From Poecilobothrus nobilitatus (taxonomy: Eukaryota; Arthropoda; Insecta; Diptera; Dolichopodidae), in contig OX352774.1 of NCBI GenBank assembly GCA_947095535.1, positions 174,466,200-174,530,199 of the forward strand: DNA of 64,000 nucleotides. The letters are read 5' to 3'. Position 1 is the stretch's first letter. The number at the start of each line of letters is the position of its first letter. The position numbers and the translations under genes are program-made. Below the pieces are notes generated by a model. The model searched no databases. It was not told where the DNA came from and saw nothing but the letters and a program-made list of their open reading frames with translations. This document shows, in pieces, positions 11,224 through 23,276 of the stretch.

Positions 11224-11640
11224 CGGTTGATGATAGATGACGATGTTATAAATTTTATTGTTACTGAAACCAATAGATATGCTGACCAAACTATACTAAA
11301 AAACCATGAACAAAGGGTGTTGGTTAAGTTTCCAAAATGGATTTCAATAAATTCCGATCAAATTGAAAAACCAATCAATAACATCGATGGGATTTATTGT
11401 AAATTTCAAGGTATCTACAAGCAGAGTGTTCCAGCTCGACTGTAATGTTGAGAAATCAATTTCAAATTTTACTTTGTATTATACTTTTGAGTAAAAATGC
11501 AGCCTCTAAATCAAGGAAGAATGTTGTATGTCCATAATTTATTACAACAGTTAGGATTTGGCAAAAGATTTTTTAGAAAATGAAACTCATGTCGTCGGCA
11601 TCCTTTGAATACGAATGGCATATCTCTAAAGTAAAACAAT
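11224..11640 (+). pseudogene. Decayed piggyBac-type transposase fragment (copy A)
   Basis: An open stretch at 11227-11445 contains DDDVINFIVTETNRYADQT, which resembles the conserved segment just before the catalytic domain of piggyBac-derived transposases. After stops and frame changes, another recognisable segment, DLAKDFLENETHVVGIL, lies near 11553-11610. It matches the lead-in to the transposases' GTxRxNR region. The intervening catalytic core is missing or unreadable and there are many stops, so this is an internally deleted relic. It is separate from copy B at 14697, because a segment that lies after the N-terminus in the protein maps upstream of copy B's start on the same strand. Confidence 0.6.
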
Positions 11641-12510
11641 ACCATTATTAATATTTGAATGATGTGGTCTCATATAAAATTCAAGATTCATTCAAATATG
11701 AATCATGTGGCTTGCAAAGTGTTAAAAGAGTTGATTGTAAGGGTTATAACATTTAAAAAAAAGGTCAATATAAGAATTGTTTTTCGCTTCCTAATCAACT
11801 TTTACATATTATTAGTCATGTTATTTACGAGTTAAATAAAAAAAAAAAATTTAATTTAAAATTGAAATTTAATTTTAACCCAATTTAAATTTTTTTTTTA
11901 ATTATAATTGTTTTCTGCATATAAAATAATTACTACATAGAAAACATTCAAGTGCTTCATTTCTTTCATGCAATTGAAAAAAAAAAAAAAACGAACAAAA
12001 GAAATATAAAAAAAACACTAAAAATAGATCAAAAATTAACCGCACGTATAGCTTATTAACCGAGGGTGTGGAGTTTTAACATTGCAATTTGATTCAAATC
12101 CTGTATTAATTTTAGAATAACTAGCAAATTTTTTTAAATGGAAGAAAAATAATTAAAAAGTGGTTTTTTTTTTTAACAAATCCCCTTTGCTACCAAATAA
12201 AGTGCAAAAACAAAATAAATTCTCCTATATGTGATTTGTAATGTTAGTATAAATAAAAAAAAACAATTAATAATTGCATCAAAGGCACAGTTTAAGATAT
12301 AATTAATATAAAGTTCCTCTAATCAATTAAAAAGTACTTGTGTTCCAAGAAGTTGTGTTCCATCACAATCTTAATTATATAGATCAAATTAAATATATTA
12401 TGTTAAAAGGAAGCAAAGCTTTTATTGACTGCAAAAAATCTGTTTTACAAGTAAATTTAAAGAGTTAAAATAATATGTTACCAACATTAATTTATAACTA
12501 ATACCAACGT
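11641..12510. other. AT-rich noncoding stretch
   Basis: I see no coding sequence or structured repeat beyond homopolymer runs. It may include eroded ends of the piggyBac relic before it, but no boundary could be defined. Confidence 0.5.
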
Positions 12511-12693
12511 TTATATATGATACTTCAATTTGTTATAAGAATAGCCCGCAACCTTAATGGGAACATCACGAAAGTTCGATAGTGCACATGAGCTCGTACC
12601 AATATAAACCCAAAATCCATATCCGAATACAAATATTACCACCAAAAATAAAAAAAATCGGTATAAGGAAGCGGAAATCATAAGATTCAGCAA
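12511..12693 (-). CDS. Unassigned 60-codon open frame with one predicted membrane segment
   Basis: The frame starts MLNLMISASLYRFFLFLVVI, continues through an aromatic hydrophobic run (FVFGYGFWVYIG), then turns polar (SSCALSNFRDVPIKVAGYSY). Base composition is less AT-biased than the surroundings and codon use is mixed, unlike the poly-F/poly-K frames elsewhere. It would fit the N-terminal signal-anchor of a type II membrane protein, a first exon, or a chance frame. I do not recognise the family, and no adjoining exon could be joined to it. Confidence 0.25.
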   Translation of the reverse strand: MLNLMISASLYRFFLFLVVIFVFGYGFWVYIGTSSCALSNFRDVPIKVAGYSYNKLKYHI

Positions 12694-12774
12694 TTTTATT
12701 TTAAAATTAATTTGAAATCACTATGATAGAACACAAAAACTTTAGAAAATGGTTCTATATCTAATATGTTCTAC

Positions 12775-12845
12775 TGCAATGAGCAGTGCATCTTATTTGT
12801 GAGCAGTGCATTATATACCCATTATTGAGCAATACATTTTATATG
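12775..12845 (+). repeat. Three-unit short tandem repeat (GAGCAGTGCAT)
   Basis: GAGCAGTGCATCTTAT, GAGCAGTGCATTATAT and GAGCAATACATTTTAT follow one another at about 22-26 bp spacing. Confidence 0.7.
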
Positions 12846-13181
12846 TAAATTGCTATTTTTTTTCTCCTTTCCACTCTTATAAGGAACAAAGCGTATTCAC
12901 TAAGTAATTTATTTTTCATGTTTGACTAAGCTTCAGTTTCTGCAAGCATTACTTTCATTAAGCCATTGATTGTTGATTATAGTTATTGTATAAAACTACG
13001 AAAAACAAATATGTTTATTTGTGCCCCACCTATTGTCTTATACAAGAAATATACTATCATACGATAAACGATATGATTAATTATTATTAATTATAAGATA
13101 TTGGTATATACATATATACTTATTTTTTATTTAATTATATATTATAATCATTATATATTATTTGATATTAATTTATATATT

Positions 13182-13239
13182 AGAGCCGTGGTTTTGAACC
13201 AGAAACCTTTCGAATGAGAAACCGCTGTCTTAACCACTG
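13182..13239 (-). mobile_element. tRNA-derived SINE head fragment (SINE-B family)
   Basis: On the minus strand it reads CAGTGGTTAAGACAGCGG (A-box like), then a TTCGAAAGG word, then TCTGGTTCAAAACC (B-box like). It matches the head of the elements at 52119 and 61164, especially the TTAAGACA.CGG block and the CATTCGAAAGGT block. Only the promoter part remains. Confidence 0.6.
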
Positions 13240-13711
13240 TTTTTCTAATAATAATAATAGTTAATTCAGTAAAATTTAATCAGTCCCAATCCACACAGGT
13301 TTGACTTTTCATACATGCGTCAAATAAACAAATCAATATCTATAATATATATTAAATACAGATTAAAACAGATGAGGTGAAGTACAGATTCAATTAAAAT
13401 TAATAACATTTGTTTTTATAAATAATTTGTTTAAAAAAATTCTACCTAGGAAATTTATATGTGCTATTTTAATTTATAAATATGTATAAAAATCACATTA
13501 AATCACATTAAATCACAAAACACCCTATTGAAAGATGAACTTTACATAATTTTTACCTATGAACCATACCAAAAAAAAAAAAAAAAAACAAAACAAAATT
13601 TTTCTTGGGTATCAAAAATATTTAGAAAAAAAAACGCAAAAAAGGTTAAACAATAGATTAATTATTTCGTAGATTTCGTAAATTTGATTGACGTACTACT
13701 AATTGTATGTA

Positions 13712-14188
13712 CAGAGTGTCCGACTATCTATGATCTTCCTTGAAATGGGTGATCGGTTATGTCAAGACAAACAAAAAATTGAAAGGAAAGACACAAGGGT
13801 GGGGTCTATTTTCACATATGTAGAAGATATGGGGCTTTAATTTTAATTAAATTGGAACAAAATAACTCGTAAAACATAAGGTATACATAAAGTGTAGACA
13901 TAATAGCATATAATCAGCTATCTATAGTATTGACAGACATTAGTGCTCTAGTGCTCTCTAAATGGCAATGCTACAAGGGTTTAAATCCAAATATTATTAA
14001 AAAAATATTACTTAAAGCCTCTTTATTAAAAAAATAACGGTATTAGAATAACACTTTTTTTTAAAACTAATTCATTCCATTTTTTTTTCTTACATATTCA
14101 GTATACTGCACTTTTCTAGCTGAAAAACTTTGTCTCGATATCCATAATCAGCCATTTAAAGGAAAACCGTCGAAAGTTGCACACGCTG
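13712..14188. mobile_element. TA-flanked MITE with 42 bp terminal inverted repeats (mariner-like)
   Basis: The left arm (13712-13753, starting CAGAGTGTCCGACTATC) and the right arm (14147-14188, reverse complement starting CAGCGTGTGCAACTTTC) agree at 32 of 42 positions by eye. Both ends are followed immediately by TA (13710-13711 and 14189-14190), the target duplication of Tc1/mariner elements. The CAG(A/C)GTGT ends resemble CAGGGTGTCC-type termini seen in insect mariner-like elements. The 477 bp interior has no coding capacity, so it is non-autonomous. Confidence 0.75.
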
Positions 14189-14224
14189 TACCTTTATAAA
14201 ATATATATATATCTACTTATATTA

Positions 14225-16520
14225 AAAAAAAACACAAGGTAGAATGTAAACCAACGGTTTTTAAAAACGCATATTCTCAAAAGATAATACAAACTGTTTA
14301 GAATTGTGACATGCACCAACATTTTAAAAGTTCATGTAATAAGAAAAAATGTGAAAATAGGACTTTTCTGCAATTTTGAGGTGCGGTAAGTCCGGAATCC
14401 TATATAACTAAGAAAAACCGTTAACACACGTAAAAATATATTACTGGAGCTTTGATTTTTATATCTTGCCGAAGTAAAATGTGTACAGGTGCCTCAGTTA
14501 CAGGTGTTTAAAAATGGCAAATTTTCAATTTTTGAGCCTTTGTTACATCCTAGTGAGGTAGCTCTACTAGAGATAGTCTGAAAACTTATATAAATACATA
14601 TCTTAGAAGGTTAGGTAGGTATGAAAATAAATAAGTATTTGGAAGTAATAACAACAAATATAGTATCAAGTAAAAAGATGTACTAAAAATAAAAAAATGT
14701 TACGACCTGAAGATGTGCAAGCCCTTTTGCAACTGTCCTATGACGATGAAATTGAAGAATTGGAAGATACTGATTTCGAAACTAATTATGAAAGCTAGTT
14801 ATCTGAATAGATGGAATGGAGTGCAGTTCACAACCACCAGATGTTAGAAAACATCCAAACCATTATATTATTTTAAAAGATTTAAAAATATTCTGCGATT
14901 TCTTTGTTTTGATATAGAGAAACAAGAACAACACGTCGGGTAGGTGATAAGTTATAGCACCTATTCGTGATATCTAGGGTAAAGTACTTAATAATTTTCG
15001 AAAATTATATGTGCCTGGACCTAATATAACTGTTAACGAACAACTTCTTTTTTTTCCGTGGTGGGTGTGAATTCAAACAGTACATATCGCCCAAACTAGA
15101 TAAATATGGATTGAAAATATGGTAATTTTGCTATTCAAACATAAGCTATCCATTAAATGCAATACCATACATGGGAAAAGAAAGTCAAACTCGAGCTACC
15201 TCTCTATAGGATGTAATATTTTACTAAATTTGTGTGAGCCTTACTACCGCACAAATCGAAATATTACATTTGAAAATTATTTCACAAGTATTGAGTTAGC
15301 TGAATCTTTACAAAGAAATAGACTAACTATAGTTGGAACAATGCGGAAGAATAAAAGATGTATTCCACGTGAGTTTTTACCCAATCGCACAAAACAAGTA
15401 CATTCTATTTTTTTTGGATTTACAAAGAATTATACATTGGTGCCGAAGAAATCAGCTGCTGTTTTATTACTCTCCCAGTATGCATCATTCAGATGAAATT
15501 GATTCATCACATCCCAATTGTAAATCGGTAATAATCCTTGATTATAACGAAAATAAGAGAGATTTTGACCAAATGACACATGCTTATGCAGTAAAAAGAA
15601 AATGTAACCGCAGGCCTGTTACTGTTTTTTTTAATGCTGCTGGAATAGCTTCCCATATTATATGGAAAAATAAGAATAACAATGATAAATATAAAAGTTG
15701 TCTGCCTTTTCTTCAGGCAGTTGCGTAATCTTTAATATTTCCATCATTGCATCAAAGACAAGCTAGAGTTTCAACTTGAAGTGTTTCAACAGCTATTTCC
15801 AATACTCTATCTATAATAAATCAAAATGAAAATTCATCAGAAAGTATAAATAAAAGTTTGAAGCAAAAGAAGTGATGTTACAAATGTCCATCGCAAAAAT
15901 CACGAATGCAGCGTCAACAATGTGCCAAATGTATCAAAAATGTTTGCAATGAACATTCTTCCAAAGAAATAATTTGTAATAATTGCAATAATTAAATATT
16001 GTTAACTATAATTTTTTATATATATATATATTTTTTTTTATATTTATTTAAAAACGAATTGTTGTTTTTTTTTTGTATTTTGTTTTATAATTTACTTATA
16101 TTAATAAAAAATATTGAAAAACTAAAATATTGCTCGAAATTTTCTTATGTGTGCATTGGACACACTTTATCCGGTTATGTATGTAAAATAGATTATCCGT
16201 TTAAGGGTATCGATTTAGAAAGGTAAGCAAAATTTCTGTCGAATGGTGTTTTCAGATTGAAAAAATGTTAAGCAAAACATAAGATTATATGCATCTAAAA
16301 ATAGGGCTTTTTCAAAGTTTGAGGGACTGTAGCTCCGTAATGGATGGGGCTACATGAAAAAGTTGTTCCACAAAATTAATTTTTTTATGAGACGAACCAC
16401 ATGGTTAAATTTTTTTTTCTCTATTGGTGTAGAAGTTTTGTAAACAGACGGATGGGCGGACAGAGTGAAACTAATTAGCACATTTTTTCAAATTTTTTTT
16501 GGAAATGTACTAAAAAGATA
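14225..16520 (+). mobile_element. Composite element: dispersed repeat flanks around a piggyBac-type transposase relic
   Basis: Sequence at about 14230-14536 and 16220-16520 matches, inverted, the two halves of the shorter element at 57205-58029. The shared left block runs from AGAATGTAAACCAACGG to ATTTTCAATTTTTGAG. The shared right block runs from TGTCGAATG through GGATGGGGCTACATGAAAAA to GACAGAGTGAAACTAATT. The transposase relic sits between them. Either the 57 kb copy is an internally deleted, non-autonomous derivative, or the transposon inserted into a copy of this repeat. No clean CCC..GGG ends or TTAA duplication could be placed. Confidence 0.65.
14697..15995 (+). pseudogene. piggyBac-type transposase pseudogene (copy B)
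   Basis: A piggyBac/DDE_Tnp_1_7-like reading can be followed with several frameshifts and stops: an acidic N-terminus from ATG 14697 (MLRPEDVQALLQLSYDDEIE), LRFLCFDIEK near 14890, VPGPNITVNEQL near 15012, then the long open stretch 15119-15728 with LCEPYYRTNRNITFENYFTS, TMRKNKRCIPREFLP and DQMTHAYAVKRKCNR. A cysteine-rich tail, CYKCPSQKSR then CAKCIKNVCNEHSS and CNNC, ends at TAA 15993-15995. That tail matches the C-terminal zinc-binding domain of this family. Expected catalytic aspartates look damaged: VNEQ where VDEQ is usual, ENYFTS for DNYFTS, and a shortened VD..DQM block. The copy is therefore dead, though nearly full length in outline. Confidence 0.85.
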
Positions 16521-19500
16521 CGTATATAAACACATTTATAAATTACATTACAATACAATAAGTACATGTATAAAACAAAAAAACTAAAAAAAAAAATGAT
16601 GAATATGTATTTGTATAAATTTTGTTTTTTTATATATTTTTATTTTTATTGTTTTTTTTTTCATCATTTTTCTTACATTATTTTTTGTAAAATAATTTTC
16701 CAATTTTTCATTTCTTAATCACAAATTTTTAACTTTACTGAAATAACAAATCGATGTGGCGTGACTAAAATTTTCCAAATTTTATATTTCTTTTGTTATT
16801 TTTTTTTTTTTTATAAAAAATTTTCTTTCTATATTCGTTGAAATCATGCAAAAATTCATTTTTTTTATCGACTTTACTTTATTTTGTAAATTTATGTTTA
16901 GTTGTTGTTTTTTATTGTTTTGTTTTTTTTTGGTTCCATGGAACTCAGTTTAATGCAACACAGATTTTTTTTGTTTTTGATATAAGAAGATGATAATTAT
17001 TGACTATGAGGAGTGTTGTTATGCCTAGGTTCTCTATAATCGCGTATATATAGTTTAGTTACTGTATGAAATATAAAATATAAATGTTTATGTATATGTT
17101 TATGTATTATATATATATAACGAATATATATTGCAAAAATTATTAGGAGATTGTGTTGTTTTGGGATATTTTAAATGCATATACGTAATTTAATAATAAT
17201 ACAAACAAGGAGGAAAAATTTTGTTTTTCATTTTTTTTTCTGCTAGTATCATTTGTGTATCTTACGATTATTGTGTTCTGTTGTGTGTTATTGACTTGTT
17301 TTTGATATTCATGTGTATCAAATTAGATTTTAATGTGGAAAATTCATAATAACAAAAGAAAAAAGAACAATAAAAAAAAGGAATAAAACCAAAATCATAT
17401 ATGTATGTAAATATAAAACAAATGCTTATAACGTGAATAGGATCAGTAAAATAAATAAAAAAAAAAAAAAAAATTAATGAGTCACAGACTATGGTAGTAT
17501 ATATATATACAACAGTTGTGTTTATATTTAAATATTAGTAAAATAGAATACCTTGGAATATATATTTTATAGTTTTTCTTTTATTATTAATTATATGCAT
17601 AAGTAAGTCATGCATTTTAAATGAAATTGTTAATTAAATATTTAAGAAAAGAACTAAAATAAAATATTTCATAATATTTTAAGTAATGGGTGATACCATG
17701 TATTTATTATAAATTTATGATTTTTAATGTTTAATTTATTAATAGAATTTATAGTTTTCTTTTTGGTTTAAACTTTTAATGCTGTAATAGACTATTAGAA
17801 TGTTAATAACATCCTGAGGACTATCAAATTTTTTGATAGAAGAAAAATCCTAATTTGTTGTAACTATAATGCTTTTGTGTTTAAGAAACTTTATAGAGAT
17901 AGTTTAAGTAACTGTGAAAAAAATTTCTTAGCTGGTTCCAAAATAGACGACTGACTATCATTTTTGTGATCGTTGCGCTATCTACATATTATATAAATAC
18001 ACCTATATCCTAGTCAAATGCATTATATTAAGATTTATAAAAACATAAGATTTTTCAAGCAGTTAAAAGCTTTTTTAAAAAAATTAACAGTAAACAATAA
18101 ACTCTTATCCGTAATACTACATGTATACATGACTTGCGTTTGACTTTTATTCCTAAATCGCCGCGTAATATCTGTAATGTAATAGTGTTTTTAATGAACC
18201 ACTATATCTGAACGACGAATATGCAAATAGGTTAAGTCTTTACTCATATGACTTTTGCAGAAGAGGTCAAAATAAAGAGAAAGAAGAATCAAGCTAACAT
18301 CACTTTTGTAAAAATTCCGCCGAATCTTGCTCTAAAAAGAAGAAAACTTCTAAGAATATTCTTTATAAATAATCCTTTCTATCTGTCGGAGGTGGACTTA
18401 ATTGATTATAGTGATTTAAAATATAAGCTCAAAATAGTAAAGTTAGGCGAAGAACTGATTCAGAGTATCATAATGGGCCTAAACTGGCCTAAGTGTGCAT
18501 CTGAAGCCTCTTTCTATCTACCTACATACCTAAGAAAATTGGAATAAAATGAAAAAATTTGATTAAAATAAAACTTTTCTAGAATTTTTTGACAGAAATC
18601 GTATAAAATACTACAAAAGAAAATTTCCACTTTGGCAGAATTTAAAATATGCACCAATTTTAATCTATACAAATTCTTAATAAACGGTTTAAAACTTTTT
18701 AAACCTAACCTTACTATATTATGTTAAATATTTCTAATATTTTAATATTAAAATATTAAAATTTAATTTTTATAAACCAATGATTAAAAATTTAAATTAA
18801 AAAAAATACACACAAAAGCACACGCACAATATGTGGTAGTAAATGAAATTTTAAATCCAAATTTAAATCTTTTGTTTGAAAAACTTCTTTTGATACTTAA
18901 ATTTTTAATCAAAAACTGTAAGTTTATACGTCTTATATCGTTTAATATCATTTTGAATCTATTTCACGAAAATTACCTAATAAAACTAAATGTTTATAGA
19001 AATATATATACTTATATATACAAAAAAAAAAAAAGAAAAGAACATAAGGCCCATTATATAATATCTTTTTTGACATTTTATTAGCATAGTTCTAATGGAA
19101 ACTTAAACTTTTATCATACCATATTACATTACTATATACTCTAAAGTCTAAAAGAAACACAAAAAAATAACAAATTTAAAAATTATAGAATTGAGATAAA
19201 AAAGAATTACTTTAAAAGGTGTATCCAAAATTTAGTTGATGGCACCAAAATAACTGTAGGACTTTTAGATTTTTATCTACAAAAACGAACAATTCATATG
19301 GTATCATGGATAAATTTGGTTGGATTCTAAAAAGGAACTATTGCCTAGGAATAATCTAATACATACCAATGTTTTACTGACAAATCTAACGGAATTACTA
19401 AAACTGTGAATTAAATAAAAGCAAATAATCTTATAAGATTGGGAACACTAAAAATTTTTTAGGAAGACAGTTTTACCATATAAGCAATGGAGACCACAAC

Positions 19501-21004
19501 AATTATATTAAAAAATCTATAAAAACTTTATAAATTAAATTTGAATAATTCTAGAGATGCAACTAAATCTGATTAAAGATAAAAAATTCAATTAAAGTCA
19601 AAAAAAGGATCTTGAAAAGGATTTCAAAAAATTCCATATTAGTAACTATAGATGAAAATCGTTTTAGATCTTTTGGTCATAAATATAATGGCATAATTTA
19701 GGCCAATTCTTTCTAGTAACATGATACGATGCAAATATTGCTGTGACATAATTGTTTAGAAAATTTTCATTGAATTTTAATGTAAGATACTTTTCTGTCA
19801 TCAACAATTGGGAATTTTAAAGTCTCAATTTAAAAATTTTATTAATGACAAGTGTATAACATTAAAAAAAAAAAAAAAAAAATGAGCAATTTCGTATAAG
19901 TTTCGTTCATTATCAGAGACCATACCATAGCAACAAAATCGAATCATTAGCAATAAAAAATTAACGGCACAGGGTCAATATGGCAATAAAAACTTTGACA
20001 AATGTCCGGTTTATAAATTATAACAAAAAAGAAATTTACCCTAAATTTAAAATTTTTAATTGAAAAGCATTATGCTTGTAATTATTGTTGGAGTGTGTGC
20101 ACTTGTGGTAAAAGTAAATTTAAAACATATTTTAGAAATAATTATTTAGACAAGTTCTAAAAAACAAATATTTTTTTCAAACCTATAAAAATACAATTTT
20201 TGAGTTATGTTACTTTTAAAATTTCAAAAATACATAAACAATTTACATAATATTATATTAGACCCATGATACCAAAAAAAAAAAAAAAAATATATTTTAC
20301 CTTAAATATAAAAAAAAAGAAAAATTTCATCTAATATTCTAATTTAGTTCTTTATTAGTCCAAACAAAATAAAAAAATTAAAAAAAAACAGAAAACCTCA
20401 AAATGGACAAAATAAGAAAACTAAAACAAGACAAATATATATATGTACATATATATATAATTTTTTTTTTTTCAGATCTTTTGTGGTAAATGAATAAAAA
20501 ACCAAAAATGATTTTTAAAAAAATTGTTCATTTTTAGTTCTTTTATTTTATTTTATTCTGTGTGTCTTTCTTCAAAAGCTTCACCTTGAAATATCCAAAA
20601 AAAAAAAAAAAAATAAAAAAAAAGAAATATACATTTATAGAGATTTTTGAATATTTATGTAAAATATATGTGTGCGTTTTTTTTTTTTATTTTTTTTTTA
20701 TTTTTTTTTTTATTTTTTTTTTTATTAATATTTTTTTATTAGATTCATAATATAACGGAACATTAAAATAGAATGATATAGATTATTATTACTATTAGAA
20801 TTTTTTTAGTATGTTTTTACTTTTTTTTGTTTTCTTTTATTTTTTTTTTTTATTTTTTTGTTTGATTAAAATGACTAAAAAGTTATATGATGTAGTCATA
20901 GTGTATATGCCTCATTAAGCTTTTGTGTCACCTTCGTGACCAAAAATATGATTATGATTATGGATCAGAGTATATATATATGATATGCATGATGGTTCAG
21001 TATT

Positions 21005-21043
<39 letters not shown>

Positions 21044-23270
21044 AAAAACAAAAAAATAGAGAAACACTATTTTAAGTAGGAAAAGCACAATAAAAATAAA
21101 AAAAACAAAAAAGAAAGAAAGAAAAACAATAATTGAATATTTAAAGCACTAAAAAAAAAAAAAGAAAAAATTATTCAGAAAGAAAATTTTGTACAAAGAA
21201 CCAATCATTTCAATTTTCTTTCCTTTTTTTTTTTTTTTTAAAGTTTAAGCAAGTTCAAGTTTTTAAAAACTCTTTATTATTAGGTTAACAAATAGTTTAA
21301 TTTTAATATATATCCTATTGTCATATTAAGTTTTTAAGATATGTATTTGTCTTAAATTGGATAAAAAGAGCAATGATAGAAATAATTTAATGATATCCTT
21401 TTCTCCTGTATTTAAAATATATTTTGCAATTGAATTCTTTATGTAGATTACGAAATTTAAAATAATTGCAAACGAAACATTTTACTTAAAGTTTATTGAT
21501 TAACATTAGAAAAAGAAGATTGGAGGTTAAAACAAAATATATTGTAAGAATGTATTTTAGATCCTTGTTTATTCTTATCATTTTGTCTAAAGCTGTAGTT
21601 TTGATATCTGTTTAAAACAAAAATATAAAAAAAGACAATGATTAATTTGACTGATTGCCCTAAAATACAATCGAAAAAAATAACTGTATTTTTATTTTGA
21701 AACTGATTTTTAATGGAAGGGAGTAATACTTTATTTTTATTTTCTTCTTAAACGATTTATAAAATATTCCTTAAAAAGTTTTCTTTTGTGGTTTTGCAAT
21801 ATTATACATAGATATATATATAATGTATTTCATTTTTCTTTTCTTTTTATATTTTTTTTCTTTTTTTTGTTCTTATTTTTTTTTTATATTATTACTCTTT
21901 ACTTTTTTTTTTTTTTTAATATCGATTATGATACATTAAAAAATCGTTTTGAAGGTCTTTTTCAAATACAAAAAGTGTGAATATTTTATTATTATTTTTA
22001 GAAAACAAAAAAAAAATTGTTATAAAGAAAATCAATTGGGATTTATTTAAATATATTCAATATAATATGTATGTATGTATATCCATATCCATATATTATG
22101 TAGTTATATATAAAAAGAATAATATAATAATTATGTATAAAATGGGTGGTAATATTATTCTTAAAATAGTGGCCAATTTAAGAACATATTTTCTATAAAA
22201 AAAAAAAAACAAAAACAAAAAAACAAAACAAAATAAAAATATAAAAAAGAAATGAATAAGAAATAAAAATTGTTGACAATAGGAAAAAAAAAAAAACGCA
22301 CCCATATGGTTAGTTAAACTTTTATTTTAATATTAATTTTGATTTTAGTTTTTTTTTTTTTTGTTTTTATTATTATTATTATTAAAATTAATAATAAGGT
22401 TGGGTTGTGTTTCTTCAAGAAATTTCAAAAATTGTTTATATATACTTATATGTATATATATATTGTACATGTATGTAACATATTGTATATGTATAAATAA
22501 AAAAAAATTCATTAAAAAATTTTTAAGAAATTAAAAATAATATTCCAAAAATGTTTTAAATGAAAATTAGTCATCATGAAGATATTTTTTTTGGGGTTGG
22601 AGTTTTTAAAAACAAAACAAAAAAAAAAAAAAATTTACCCAAAAGCAATTTATTTTTTAGAAAGGCTAATTAAAAAACAGTATAACTTTTTTAAAAAAAA
22701 AACACAAAAACGAAATAAAGTATTTATGCCTTTAGTAAAATATGAAAAAAAAAATGATTTATTAAAAGACAATTTAATTAAAAAGGAGTGAATTTTTAAA
22801 ATATAGTTTTATTGTATAGAATTCATTGTTAAGAATTAATTTAATGTTAAAATAATGTTATTATTTATATGATATAGTCAGATCACCATCGTCGGGTGCA
22901 ATTTCATGATTTTTTATTTAGTTTTAATATGAGATATTATTGTTTTTAGCTTAACGCATTTAAAAAAAAAAATTAAATTTTTACATATTCATGTACACTG
23001 TATCTCGTAATTTTGAGAATATAGCCGTTTCATATTGTTCTTTAAAAAATTTAATGTTATTTGACATATTCAACCAAAAAATTACGAAATTGCACATTCA
23101 TTGTTTTTGCATATAACCCCCGAACGGCGAATTGTAAATGTTATATGAAAGGAACATATTAACAAACCAAGTGATTCAAAGCTTTAATTATATATTCCTA
23201 AATATCCTAATCCTAAATATCTATTCTAGTAATTTCCTTTTTTTTTTGTCTTTTTTTTCTTCACATTTTT
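16521..23270. other. AT-rich noncoding stretch
   Basis: This holds long poly(A), poly(T) and AT tracts, including an A-run of more than 25 at about 21006-21035. The only frame with non-simple content is 18248-18547, listed separately. A patch near 22880-23120 is slightly less AT-biased but shows no coding or repeat signature. No recognised gene, exon or transposon. It could be intron or intergenic DNA. Confidence 0.55.
18248..18547 (+). CDS. Unassigned 99-codon open frame
   Basis: The frame reads MTFAEEVKIKRKKNQANITF at its start, then VKIPPNLALKRRKLLRIFFI, and ends CASEASFYLPTYLRKLE. Composition is mixed rather than homopolymeric, with proline, glutamate and tryptophan present, which is unusual for this window. 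I do not recognise a family. No splice partners or neighbouring coding sequence were found. It may be a chance frame or a fragment of an old mobile element. Confidence 0.2.
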   Translation: MTFAEEVKIKRKKNQANITFVKIPPNLALKRRKLLRIFFINNPFYLSEVDLIDYSDLKYKLKIVKLGEELIQSIIMGLNWPKCASEASFYLPTYLRKLE

Positions 23271-23276
23271 CACATC

